A stretch of DNA of 64,000 nucleotides from Alphaproteobacteria bacterium (GTDB lineage: Bacteria; Pseudomonadota; Alphaproteobacteria; Rhizobiales; Xanthobacteraceae): contig VBAH01000028.1 in NCBI GenBank assembly GCA_005884685.1, positions 124,001-188,000 on the forward strand, read 5' to 3'. A model generated the notes under the pieces. It saw only the letters and a list, made by a program, of their open reading frames with translations, had not been told where the DNA came from and did not search any database. The position numbers and the translations under genes were made by a program. Within the stretch, counting starts at the first letter, position 1. Every line of letters starts with the position of its first letter. Of this stretch, positions 26,245 to 34,099 are shown piece after piece.

Positions 26245-27261
26245 ATGCCCCATCCGGATATTGCGATACCCAGCCGAGCTCCCGCGGAGGTTTCGGCCGA
26301 CGACACCGTCCTGCCGTTCGAGGTCGCGCCCCTCGACCTGCGCGGCCGCGTCGTGCGGCTTGGCCCCGCGGTCGACACGATCCTCACCGGCCATGACTAT
26401 CCGCAGCCGGTCGCGAAGCTGCTCGGCGAGGCGATCGTTCTCGGCGTGCTGCTCGGGACCGCGCTGAAATTCGACGGCCGCTTCATCCTGCAGACGAAAA
26501 CCGACGGGCCGGTGCGCATGCTGGTCGTCGACTTCATGACCCCCGACAAGGTGCGGGCCTGCGCGCGTTTCGACAAGGAGCGCGTGGTTGAAGCGATCGC
26601 GGCGGGCGCAACGGATGCCGGTGCCCTGCTCGGACGCGGCCATCTCGCGATGACGATCGATCAGGGCGGCGAGATGAGCCGCTATCAGGGGCTGGTCGCG
26701 CTCGAAGGCGGCACTCTGGAAGATGCCGCGCACGAATATTTCCTGCGCTCCGAGCAGATCCCGACGCGGGTGCGGCTTGCCGTCGCCGAGGAGTTGCGCG
26801 CGGCATCCGGCGGTCCGAGCCACCGCTGGCGCGCCGGCGGGATGCTGCTGCAATTCGTGCCGCGCGCGCCCGAGCGCGCGCGCGTTGCCGATCTCCACCC
26901 GGGCGACGCCCCCCAGGGCACGGCACCGCACACGGTTCCCGAAGACGACGCGTGGATCGAGGGCCGCGCGCTGATCGAAACCGTGGAGGATGTCGAATTG
27001 ATCGACCCGGCGCTTTCGTCCGAGCAACTGCTCTATCGCCTGTTCCACGAGCGCGGTGTGCGCGTCTTCCGCAGCATCGACCTGCATGCAGAATGCTCAT
27101 GCTCGCGCGAGAGCGTTGAGGCGATGCTGCGCTCGTTTCCGCAGCGCGACCGCGACGACATGATCGAGAACGGCGTGATCTCGGTGACCTGCGAGTTCTG
27201 CAGCACGAATTATGTGTTTGAGCCGGCGGACGTGGCGGACAAACTGGCGAACAACGAATAG
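26245..27261 (+). CDS. hslO: Redox-regulated chaperone Hsp33
   Basis: Hsp33 is a cytosolic holdase activated by oxidation and unfolding. The 338-residue protein has the N-terminal domain ('LLGEAIVLGVLLGTALKFDGRFILQTKTDGPVRMLVVDF') and a C-terminal zinc centre with C-x-C ('ECSCSRE') and C-x2-C ('CEFC'). About 20 residues precede the usual family start. It follows argF by about 160 bp, with no clear terminator between them. Confidence 0.95.
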   Translation: MPHPDIAIPSRAPAEVSADDTVLPFEVAPLDLRGRVVRLGPAVDTILTGHDYPQPVAKLLGEAIVLGVLLGTALKFDGRFILQTKTDGPVRMLVVDFMTPDKVRACARFDKERVVEAIAAGATDAGALLGRGHLAMTIDQGGEMSRYQGLVALEGGTLEDAAHEYFLRSEQIPTRVRLAVAEELRAASGGPSHRWRAGGMLLQFVPRAPERARVADLHPGDAPQGTAPHTVPEDDAWIEGRALIETVEDVELIDPALSSEQLLYRLFHERGVRVFRSIDLHAECSCSRESVEAMLRSFPQRDRDDMIENGVISVTCEFCSTNYVFEPADVADKLANNE

Positions 27262-27291
27262 CTCAAGTCCCTGCTTGCTATTCGCTGTCGC

Positions 27292-27684
27292 TCAATTGAT
27301 CGTGCGCTGCGAATCCGGGCTGTCGAGCGAGAAGGTCGGGATGGCGATCTCGAACGCTTCGCCGTCGGCCGACGCCATGCCATACGTGCCGGTCATGAAG
27401 CCGGACGGCGTCGGCAGCGGCACGCCGCTGGTATACTCGAATGACTGGCCGGGCTCGAGCACCGGCTGTTTGCCGACGACGCCGGCACCGCGCACCTCCT
27501 GGCGGCGGCCCATCGCATCGGTGATGCGCCAATGCCGCGTCCGCAACTGAACCGTCTCGGCGCCCCGATTTGTGATCTCGATCGTGTAAGCCCAGAAATA
27601 TTCTCCGCTTTCCGGCGAGGAGCGCTCCGCGAGATACTGCGGCGTGACGGTGACCTCGATGTTGCGGGTGACGGACTGGTACAT
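27292..27684 (-). CDS. apaG: ApaG protein
   Basis: The 130-residue protein is ApaG (Co2+/Mg2+ efflux-associated, fibronectin-III-like fold). It has 'YQSVTRNIEVTVTPQYLAERS', 'YFWAYTIEITNRGAETVQLRTRHWRITDAMGRRQEVRGAGVVGKQPVLEPGQSFEYTSG' and 'MTGTYGM', the family signature. ATG 27684 fits the usual length; the open frame extends upstream without similarity. Function in bacteria is not settled. It is convergent with hslO. Confidence 0.95.
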   Translation of the reverse strand: MYQSVTRNIEVTVTPQYLAERSSPESGEYFWAYTIEITNRGAETVQLRTRHWRITDAMGRRQEVRGAGVVGKQPVLEPGQSFEYTSGVPLPTPSGFMTGTYGMASADGEAFEIAIPTFSLDSPDSQRTIN

Positions 27685-27803
27685 GGCTGATCGCTCATGA
27701 GCATCGGTTGGCAGGCCTGCCGGCGCCGCAACAGTGAATCGCGTTCCGCGCGGGTGCGCAATGGTCGCGGCGGCCGCCATTCTCAATTCGCCGCCATCGC
27801 ATT

Positions 27804-29000
27804 ATGATCCACGAAGCGCGCCAACAAGAGCACTTCATGCCCCCAATTGAACCAGCCGGACGGGACCTGCGCCTCGATCTGTTTCGTGGCCTCGCTCTCT
27901 GGCTCATTTTTCTCGACCACATTCCGGCGAATATCGTCAACTGGGTCACGATCCGCAATTACGGCTTTTCCGACGCCGCGGAGATCTTCGTCTTCATCTC
28001 CGGCTACACGGCGGCCTTCGTCTACGGCCGCACGATGCAGCAGCGCGGCGTGGTGGTTGCGAGCGCGCGCATCCTCAAGCGCGCCTGGACCGTCTATATC
28101 GCGCACATCTTCATCTTCGTGATCTTCATGGCGGAGATCGCCTATCTCACCCGCAGCCTGGACAACCCCCTCTACAACGAAGAAATGGGCGCGCTCGATT
28201 TCATGAAAGAACCGGGCGACACGCTGATCCAGGCGTTGTTGCTGAAGTTCAAGCCGACGTTCATGGACGTGCTGCCGCTCTACATCGTCCTGCTGATCGG
28301 GTTTCCGCCGGTGCTCTGGCTGCTGCAGCGCGCCCCGACGGTGGCGCTGGCGCTCTCGGTCGCGCTTTATACGCTCAGCTGGAATCTGAGCTGGAACCTG
28401 CCGTCCTATCCGAGCGGCACGTGGTACTTCAATCCGCTCACTTGGCAATTGATTTTTGTCTTCGGGGCGTGGTGCGGTCTCGGCGGGGTGAAGCGGCTCC
28501 GTCCGTTCCTGCAATCGCGCTGGCTGCTCGGCATCGCAGTCGCATACCTGCTGTTCTCGTTTCTCGTGGTGATGACGTCGTATTTCCCGCGCTATGCCGT
28601 CTACATCCCGAAGTGGTTTCAGGATTGGATGTACCCGATCGACAAAACCAACATGGATGTTCTGCGCTTCGCGCATTTCGTCGCGCTCGCGCTCGTCACG
28701 GTGCGGTTCATTCCGGCCGACTGGCCCTATCTGAAATCACCGGTCCTGCGGCCGATGATCCTGTGCGGCCAACACTCGCTGGAGATCTTCTGTCTCGGGA
28801 TCTTCCTGTCGTTCCTCGGGCATTTCGTGACCTCGGAAATCTCCCGGTCGATGGGAATGCAGATAGTCATCAGTGCGTTAGGTATCTTTGTGATGATTTG
28901 CGTTGCCTGGCTGCTCTCGTGGTACAAGAGAATCGAAGGACGAGGCTCGGGGCCACAACCGAACGCGTCCAACGCGGACCTCGCGGGAGGCGAGGCATGA
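27804..29000 (+). CDS. OpgC-like integral membrane acyltransferase
   Basis: The 398-residue protein has about ten hydrophobic helices and the OpgC features 'RDLRLDLFRGLALWLIFLDHIPANIVNWVTIRNYGFSDAAEIFVFISGYTAAFVYG' with a conserved His and Asp/Arg at the membrane face. OpgC adds succinyl groups to periplasmic glucans. It forms an operon with two secreted SGNH hydrolases (ATGA overlaps), so the trio probably adds and edits acyl groups on an extracytoplasmic glycan. The target glycan is not known from the sequence. ATG 27837 is an alternative start. Confidence 0.88.
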   Translation: MIHEARQQEHFMPPIEPAGRDLRLDLFRGLALWLIFLDHIPANIVNWVTIRNYGFSDAAEIFVFISGYTAAFVYGRTMQQRGVVVASARILKRAWTVYIAHIFIFVIFMAEIAYLTRSLDNPLYNEEMGALDFMKEPGDTLIQALLLKFKPTFMDVLPLYIVLLIGFPPVLWLLQRAPTVALALSVALYTLSWNLSWNLPSYPSGTWYFNPLTWQLIFVFGAWCGLGGVKRLRPFLQSRWLLGIAVAYLLFSFLVVMTSYFPRYAVYIPKWFQDWMYPIDKTNMDVLRFAHFVALALVTVRFIPADWPYLKSPVLRPMILCGQHSLEIFCLGIFLSFLGHFVTSEISRSMGMQIVISALGIFVMICVAWLLSWYKRIEGRGSGPQPNASNADLAGGEA

Positions 29001-29758
29001 GGGCAGTTGCCGGGATAGCGCTAGGTATATTCACGTATGTCGGCGCGGCTTTCGCCGTCGCCGGCGACGGCTGCGACGTAGCGGCGCATCTGGTGCACGC
29101 CGATGCCGAGCTTCCGCGCGTCGCGGCGGCTATATCAAAGTCGAAAAGCCTTACCGTTGTGGTTATTGGAACCACGTCGTCGACGCTCCCGGGCGCTGGC
29201 GGACAGGCGCTTGCGTATCCCGCGCGGCTCGAAGCTGCATTGCAGAAAAAGTTGCCGGGCGTGGCCGTGAAGGTTATATCCATGGCCAAGCCGCGGCAGA
29301 CCGCGGCCGACATGGCTGAGGGATTTCCCAGGCTTCTGCGAGATGAAAAGCCCGCGCTGGTGATCTGGCAGACCGGCACGGCCGACGCCATGAAAGGCGT
29401 CGGTGCCGAGGCCTTCCAGGGGACGCTCGAGGCGGCGGTGGACAGACTGCACGAAGGCGGCGCGGACGTAATCTTCATGAACATGCAATACAGTCCGCGC
29501 ACCGACGCCGTGATCTCAACCGCGGCATATGCCGACGCGATCCGCTGGGTCGCGCTGGAGCACGCCGTCAACCTGTTCGATCGCCAGGCGATCATGCGCC
29601 AGTGGAGCGAGCTCGGGACCTTCGATCTTCTCGCCGCGACCAAGTCGCTCGATACCGCGGCCAAGGTGCACGATTGCTTCGGCCGGATGCTGGCCGAGCT
29701 GATCGTCGAGGCGACGACTGTGCAACCCGACAGGCCGAAGGACATCGACAAGCAATGA
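28997..29758 (+). CDS. Secreted SGNH/GDSL-like hydrolase (first of pair)
   Basis: The 253-residue protein has a signal peptide ('GIALGIFTYVGAAFAVAGD') and SGNH-fold features: block I 'VVVIGTTSSTLPGAGG' (the nucleophile Ser lies in TTSST), 'YPARLEAALQKKL', a weak block III 'IWQTGTADAM' (where G-x-N-D is usual, Asn replaced), and 'YSPRTDAV'. No clear C-terminal DxxH is visible; 'KVHDCFGRM' may supply His. It overlaps the acyltransferase stop (ATGA). It looks like a diverged partner of the next gene and may be less active. Confidence 0.65.
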   Translation: MRAVAGIALGIFTYVGAAFAVAGDGCDVAAHLVHADAELPRVAAAISKSKSLTVVVIGTTSSTLPGAGGQALAYPARLEAALQKKLPGVAVKVISMAKPRQTAADMAEGFPRLLRDEKPALVIWQTGTADAMKGVGAEAFQGTLEAAVDRLHEGGADVIFMNMQYSPRTDAVISTAAYADAIRWVALEHAVNLFDRQAIMRQWSELGTFDLLAATKSLDTAAKVHDCFGRMLAELIVEATTVQPDRPKDIDKQ

Positions 29759-30552
29759 GCCGTTCGCGTTATTCTGCCGCCGGCGCGGCGTTCCGTTTTG
29801 CGCTGGTGCTGTCCGTGTTTTGCCCGGCTGCTGCAGTCACGGCGTACGCGCAGGACGCTTTGCCCTGCGCCGCGCCGGCCGAGGCCACGGCCCTGGAGCA
29901 TGTGCCGGTCCGTTTCCGTGAGCGCATCGCGCAGGGCCTGCCGATCAAGATTGTCGCCATCGGCTCCTCTTCCACCTTCGGAGCGGGCGCGACCAGCCCG
30001 GCCGCCAGCTATCCGAGCCGGCTCGAGGCGGAGTTGAAAGCGCAGCTTCCCGGCTTGCCGATCACGGTTCTCAACAAGGGCGTCGGCGGCGAAGAAGCCG
30101 CGCAGATGGTCGCACGCTTCGACGCTGACGTGATCGATGAGAACCCCGATCTCGTGCTGTGGCAGGTCGGCAGCAACTCCGTGCTACGCGATCATCCGAC
30201 CCCGGGCGAGGTGATCCGCCAGGGCGTCGAGCGCCTGAAACAGAGCGGCGCCGAAGTGATCCTCATCAATCCGCAATATGCGCCGAAGATCATCGTCAAG
30301 CCCGACATCGGGCACGCGGTCGATGTGATCACGGCGACGGCGCGCGACGAAGAGGTCGGCGTGTTCAATCGCTTCGCCGTGATGCGGCATTGGCGCGAGG
30401 CCGAGCGGATTCCTTACGAGCAGTTCCTTTCGCCCGATCTGTTGCACATGAACGACTGGAGCTATGGCTGCACCGCCAGGCTGCTCGCCAGCGCGATCCT
30501 TGACGGTGTGAAGCTCCCCGCCGCGACCGCGAAGATCAGTACGCTGAAGTAA
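29755..30552 (+). CDS. Secreted SGNH/GDSL-type esterase (second of pair)
   Basis: The 265-residue protein has a signal peptide ending near 'AYAQD' and good SGNH blocks: 'KIVAIGSSSTFGAGATSPAASYPSRLEAEL' (Ser nucleophile), 'NKGVGGEEAAQM' (Gly), 'LVLWQVGSNSVLR' (Asn), and 'DLLHMNDWSYGC' (D-x2-H dyad). It is expected to cleave or transfer acyl esters in the periplasm. It overlaps the preceding paralogue by 4 bp; the two share the order 'P(A/S)RLEA.L...LPG' and arose by duplication. Confidence 0.82.
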   Translation: MSRSRYSAAGAAFRFALVLSVFCPAAAVTAYAQDALPCAAPAEATALEHVPVRFRERIAQGLPIKIVAIGSSSTFGAGATSPAASYPSRLEAELKAQLPGLPITVLNKGVGGEEAAQMVARFDADVIDENPDLVLWQVGSNSVLRDHPTPGEVIRQGVERLKQSGAEVILINPQYAPKIIVKPDIGHAVDVITATARDEEVGVFNRFAVMRHWREAERIPYEQFLSPDLLHMNDWSYGCTARLLASAILDGVKLPAATAKISTLK

Positions 30553-30556
30553 CCGG

Positions 30557-31744
30557 CTAGACCTTATCCAGCGCGGCGAGCAGATCCTCGCAGACATCGT
30601 CGGGGTGTTCGAGCCCGCACGACAGGCGCACCATTCCATCCGTGATCCCGAGCTCGGCGCGCGCGGCCGCTCCGATGCGCTGGTGCGTCGTGGTGGCCGG
30701 ATGCGTGATCAGGCTCTTGGCGTCGCCGAGATTGTTGGAAATGCGGATGAGCTTGAGCGCGTCCTGAAACCGGAAGGCGCCCGCCTTGCCGCCCTTCACC
30801 TCGAATGCCACGAGCGTTGACCCGCCGCGCATCTGTTTTTGCGCGATCGCGGCCTGCGGGTGATCCGGCCGCCCTGGATAGATCATGCGCGTCACCTTGG
30901 GGTGATCGACCAGCGCGACCGAAACGGTCGCGGCCGTATCGGTCTGGCGGTGCACCCGCACGCTCAGGGTTTCCAGACCCTTCAGCAGGACCCATGCGTT
31001 GAACGGGGAGATCGAGGGGCCGGTCTGGCGGATCAGGCTCTGCACGTTGTCCTGGATGAATTTCTCCGCCCCAAGAACGACGCCGCCGAGACAGCGCCCT
31101 TGCCCGTCGATGTGCTTGGTCGCCGAATAGACGACGCAGTCGGCGCCGAGTGCGAGCGGCGACTGAAACAGCGGCGTGGCGAACACATTGTCGACAACGA
31201 GCGTCGCGCCCGCCGCGCGCGCGATCTTGGCGACCGCCGCGATGTCGATGATGTCGAGGTTGGGATTGGTCGGGGTTTCGAGAAAGAATGTCTTCGTGTT
31301 CGGCCGGACCGCGTTCTTCCATTGCTTGAGATCGGTGCCGTCGACCAGCGTTGAGGCGATGCCGTAGCGCGGCAGGAAATCCTCCACCACGTAGCGGCAC
31401 GAGCCGAACAGCGCCTTCGCGGCGACGACATGATCGCCTGCCTTGCACTGGCCGAGCAGCGCGACCGTCACGGCCGCCATCCCTGTTGCCGTCGCGCGCG
31501 CGGCCTCGGCCCCTTCGAAGGCCGCCATGCGCGCTTCGAACATCGCGACCGTCGGATTGGCAAAGCGCGAGTACTGGTAGCCGGGCTCCTCGTTCTTGAA
31601 CCGGCGCTCGGCCTGCGCGGAGGTTTCGTAGACATAGCCCTGCGTCAGAAAGAGTGCCTCGGACGTCTCGCCGAATTGCGAGCGCAGCGTGCCGGCGTGC
31701 ACCAGTCGGGTTTCGGGGCGGTAGCGGGCTTGCGACGCGGGCAT
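30557..31744 (-). CDS. metZ: O-succinylhomoserine sulfhydrylase
   Basis: MetZ is a PLP-dependent Cys/Met-metabolism enzyme that makes homocysteine from O-succinylhomoserine and sulfide. The 395-residue protein has 'YQYSRFANPTVAMFEARMAAFEGAEAARATATGMAA', the Schiff-base Lys in 'VVYSATKHIDGQGRCLGG', and 'LSCGLEHPDDVCEDLLAAL'. The start at 31744 is chosen because the longer frame would run across a terminator hairpin (31767-31803). A SAM-II riboswitch upstream links expression to S-adenosylmethionine level, which supports the methionine role. Confidence 0.92.
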   Translation of the reverse strand: MPASQARYRPETRLVHAGTLRSQFGETSEALFLTQGYVYETSAQAERRFKNEEPGYQYSRFANPTVAMFEARMAAFEGAEAARATATGMAAVTVALLGQCKAGDHVVAAKALFGSCRYVVEDFLPRYGIASTLVDGTDLKQWKNAVRPNTKTFFLETPTNPNLDIIDIAAVAKIARAAGATLVVDNVFATPLFQSPLALGADCVVYSATKHIDGQGRCLGGVVLGAEKFIQDNVQSLIRQTGPSISPFNAWVLLKGLETLSVRVHRQTDTAATVSVALVDHPKVTRMIYPGRPDHPQAAIAQKQMRGGSTLVAFEVKGGKAGAFRFQDALKLIRISNNLGDAKSLITHPATTTHQRIGAAARAELGITDGMVRLSCGLEHPDDVCEDLLAALDKV

Positions 31745-31766
31745 CACGGCCTCCTCGGCGACCAGC

Positions 31767-31803
31767 AAAAAACCCGGCCAGGACTTCACGTCCACATGCC
31801 GGG
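31767..31803 (-). terminator. Riboswitch-linked intrinsic terminator before metZ
   Basis: On the minus strand a CCCGGC arm (31803-31798) pairs with GCCGGG (31778-31773), followed by TTTTTT (31772-31767). It lies between the SAM-II aptamer and the metZ start, so it may be the expression platform; SAM-II elements often act on translation, so the mechanism is not certain. Confidence 0.7.
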
Positions 31804-31825
31804 TCGCGGGTCGCTTCGCGTCCCC

Positions 31826-31884
31826 GGCCTTTTAGCACCCTTGTTTAACGTGGCGGCAAGCCGGCCGGCTCAAATGACCACGGG
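31826..31884 (-). ncRNA. SAM-II riboswitch
   Basis: Read on the minus strand from 31884, the leader shows the SAM-II (metA motif) order: P1 arm CCGTGG, the 'TCATTTG' joining strand, a CCGGCCGG loop region, 'GCTTGCCGCCACG' closing P1, then 'TTAAACAAG' and 'GCTAAAAGGC', which make the pseudoknot. SAM-II riboswitches occur in alphaproteobacteria ahead of methionine genes such as metZ. It lies 82 bp before metZ. Confidence 0.88.
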
Positions 31885-31961
31885 ATGGCCGTGCTGATAA
31901 GCACAATCCGAGTTGGCGTCAATGCCTCGATCGGTTAGAAAAATGTCGTCTCCGGGTGGCC

Positions 31962-33176
31962 ATGGCACGACAACTTGGGTTTGCGATTCCTATGACCCTC
32001 GAAACAAAGAAACCACCGAACAAGCTCAGCGAGCTCTTGGAGCCAACTGGGCCACTTGCAGACGTCGGGACCAAAGTAGGAGTCTTGCCTCGTCAAAGGA
32101 TCAAAGCGCTCATACACCGGAGGATGGTCCAAAGTTCGATCGAGATCGAGGAAAGCCAACTTCAACCCGCGAGCCTTGATCTTCGACTTGGAACGAAGGC
32201 CTACAGAGTGCCGGCAAGCTTCTTGCCAGGAAAAGAAAAAACAGTTGAACGTCAGCTTTCCGAATTGGAGTTCGACGAGATCAATCTCGAGGACGGGGCC
32301 GTCTTGGAAAGAGGAATTGTGTATCTCGTCGAGCTTCTCGAGGTGCTGGATCTTCCCGACAGTGTGTCAGCGGCAGCGAACCCAAAGAGTTCTACCGGCC
32401 GACTTGACGTGTTTACACGGCTCATCGCGGACAACAGCGATGTGTTCGACAGCGTACCCAGTGGATACAGGGGAAAGCTTTATGCTGAGATATCGCCCTG
32501 TAGCTTCAGCATTCGTGTACGCAGAGGGTCGCGGCTGAATCAGATTCGATTTCGCCGTCGAGATCCCGCCCAAGGTGAGACGACTAAATTCACGTTACCG
32601 GATCGTGACCTGCTCGTGAAGCACCAAACGTCCGTTCTGGTGGACGGCGACATTCGAGTCCGCAACGGACTGATACTGAGTGTCGATTTGCATGAAGATC
32701 ATGCAACTGGCTTCGTGGGCTACAGAGCTCAGAAGTACACGGGCGTCATCGACGTTGACCAAGTAGCCGAGTACGACCCCCGAGATTTTTGGGAGCAGGT
32801 TCATGTTCGGAATTACAAAAAACTGATATTGGACCCGAACCAATTTTATATCCTTGCGTCGCGTGAACGCATACACATACCGCCGGATTGGGCTGCCGAG
32901 ATGGTTCCAATTGATCCGATGATGGGCGAGTTTCGGGTCCACTATGCCGGTTTTTTTGACCCGGGCTTTGGCTTTACAGAACACGGCCACCCTGGAAGCA
33001 GAGCGGTCCTGGAGGTGCGGAGTCACGAAGTCCCGTTTGTTTTGGAGCACGGTCAGGCCATTGGCAGATTGGTCTACGAACCGATCGCCGAAACGCCCGA
33101 CGTCCTCTATGGGCAGATCACTACCTCAAACTATCAAGGCCAAGGCCTCAGGCTTTCGAAGCACTTTCGGATGTAG
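31962..33176 (+). CDS. dcd: dCTP deaminase, long form (acquired copy)
   Basis: The product of about 404 residues is a 2'-deoxycytidine 5'-triphosphate deaminase of the long alphaproteobacterial type, with two dUTPase-like halves. It turns dCTP into dUTP for dTTP synthesis. Motifs are 'IEIEESQLQPASLDLRLG', 'NPKSSTGRLDVFTRLIADNS' and, in the second half, 'GFFDPGFGFTEHGHPGSRAVLEVRSHEVPFVLEHGQAIGRLVYE'. Base composition is much lower in GC than the neighbours (about 43% in 32221-32280). Its last 54 codons are mirrored by a GC-rich stump just downstream, so it seems to have displaced a resident dcd. GTG 31956 and ATG 31992 are alternative starts. Confidence 0.88.
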   Translation: MARQLGFAIPMTLETKKPPNKLSELLEPTGPLADVGTKVGVLPRQRIKALIHRRMVQSSIEIEESQLQPASLDLRLGTKAYRVPASFLPGKEKTVERQLSELEFDEINLEDGAVLERGIVYLVELLEVLDLPDSVSAAANPKSSTGRLDVFTRLIADNSDVFDSVPSGYRGKLYAEISPCSFSIRVRRGSRLNQIRFRRRDPAQGETTKFTLPDRDLLVKHQTSVLVDGDIRVRNGLILSVDLHEDHATGFVGYRAQKYTGVIDVDQVAEYDPRDFWEQVHVRNYKKLILDPNQFYILASRERIHIPPDWAAEMVPIDPMMGEFRVHYAGFFDPGFGFTEHGHPGSRAVLEVRSHEVPFVLEHGQAIGRLVYEPIAETPDVLYGQITTSNYQGQGLRLSKHFRM

Positions 33177-33186
33177 CCGGTGTGCT

Positions 33187-33348
33187 TTGCGCTCGCGCGA
33201 AGTTCCGTTCATTCTCGAGCACGGACAGATCGTCGGCCGCCTCGTCTACGAGAGAATGCTCGCGCGCCCCGACACGCTCTATGGGCAAGGCATCGGGTCG
33301 AACTATCAGGCGCAGGGCCTGAAGCTCTCCAAGCATTTCAGGGTCTGA
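33187..33348 (+). pseudogene. 3' stump of the original dcd gene
   Basis: This frame encodes 'LRSREVPFILEHGQIVGRLVYE', then 'RMLARPDTLYGQGIGSNYQ' and 'AQGLKLSKHFRV' and a stop: a second dCTP deaminase C-terminus, closely parallel to the end of the intact gene but with high-GC, host-like codons. It has no start or N-terminal part and lies 10 bp after the intact gene. I read it as the remainder of the resident gene after replacement of most of it by a foreign homologue. Confidence 0.85.
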
Positions 33349-34090
33349 CGGAGTCGCCGACCCTGAGCGACAGCTGGCCGAACTGGGGCGGGCGTCCGGG
33401 CTCGATCAGGTAAGATTCAACCCGCACTTCGCCGCTGGCGAAGGGCTTGAGCCTGAGGCCCCCTTCGCGGCGCACCACCGTGCCGTTGGTGACGACGAAC
33501 TTCCAGTAGGCGTCCTCGCCTCCGGGATAGGTTGCCTTGTAGTCGAGCGCGAGCTCCCGGCCCGCCGCCACGATGTTCTCCGGAGTGGAGAGGGAGAGTG
33601 TGGGTTCCCGCACCGCCGGCCGCTCCTCCATGCGCGCGCTCAACTGGCGGGCAACCGGCACCACGTCGGCGGGTTTGCTGCCGAAGCTTGCCAGCAGGAC
33701 GGACAGGTTACCGTAGACAAAATACACCGCGGGCGGCGCATAAGGCGGATGCATGAACGACACGAGGCCGAGACCGCCCGGTCCGTCCAGCACGCGCTCG
33801 AGCTGATTGTTTTCCAGCATCGTCGCCAGCATCTCGACGGCGTCCGCGGCCGATGCGCACGCGATGATATCGATCAGGATGCGCGACGCGGGATCCCGCG
33901 GGTCATCCCAGACCGTGCGCAGCTGCGCGCGGTCGTTCGTTTCCGGCTCGCGCTCGCGGACGGTTCGCCGCCAGCCCTGCAGATGCTCTGCCGTCGGGAC
34001 GAAGCCGGTGAAGAATTCCGCCTGGTAGGGCGGTATGCGTTTGAGCAAACCGTCGATGTCGTATTTGACGCGAACCTGATCGTCGGCCAT
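33338..34090 (-). CDS. Unknown protein, partner of the transglutaminase-like gene
   Basis: The 250-residue protein is not recognised. It has no signal peptide or membrane segment. A middle part ('RILIDIIACASAADAVEMLATMLENNQLERVLDGPGGLG') looks helical, and the C-terminal half ('YWKFVVTNGTVVRREGGLRLKPFASGEVRVESYLIEPG') looks like beta strands. It begins 10 bp after the stop of the next upstream gene, so both form an operon. Its stop overlaps the dcd stump by 11 bp. Base composition is host-like. Confidence 0.6.
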   Translation of the reverse strand: MADDQVRVKYDIDGLLKRIPPYQAEFFTGFVPTAEHLQGWRRTVREREPETNDRAQLRTVWDDPRDPASRILIDIIACASAADAVEMLATMLENNQLERVLDGPGGLGLVSFMHPPYAPPAVYFVYGNLSVLLASFGSKPADVVPVARQLSARMEERPAVREPTLSLSTPENIVAAGRELALDYKATYPGGEDAYWKFVVTNGTVVRREGGLRLKPFASGEVRVESYLIEPGRPPQFGQLSLRVGDSVRP

Positions 34091-34099
34091 GCGGACTCC

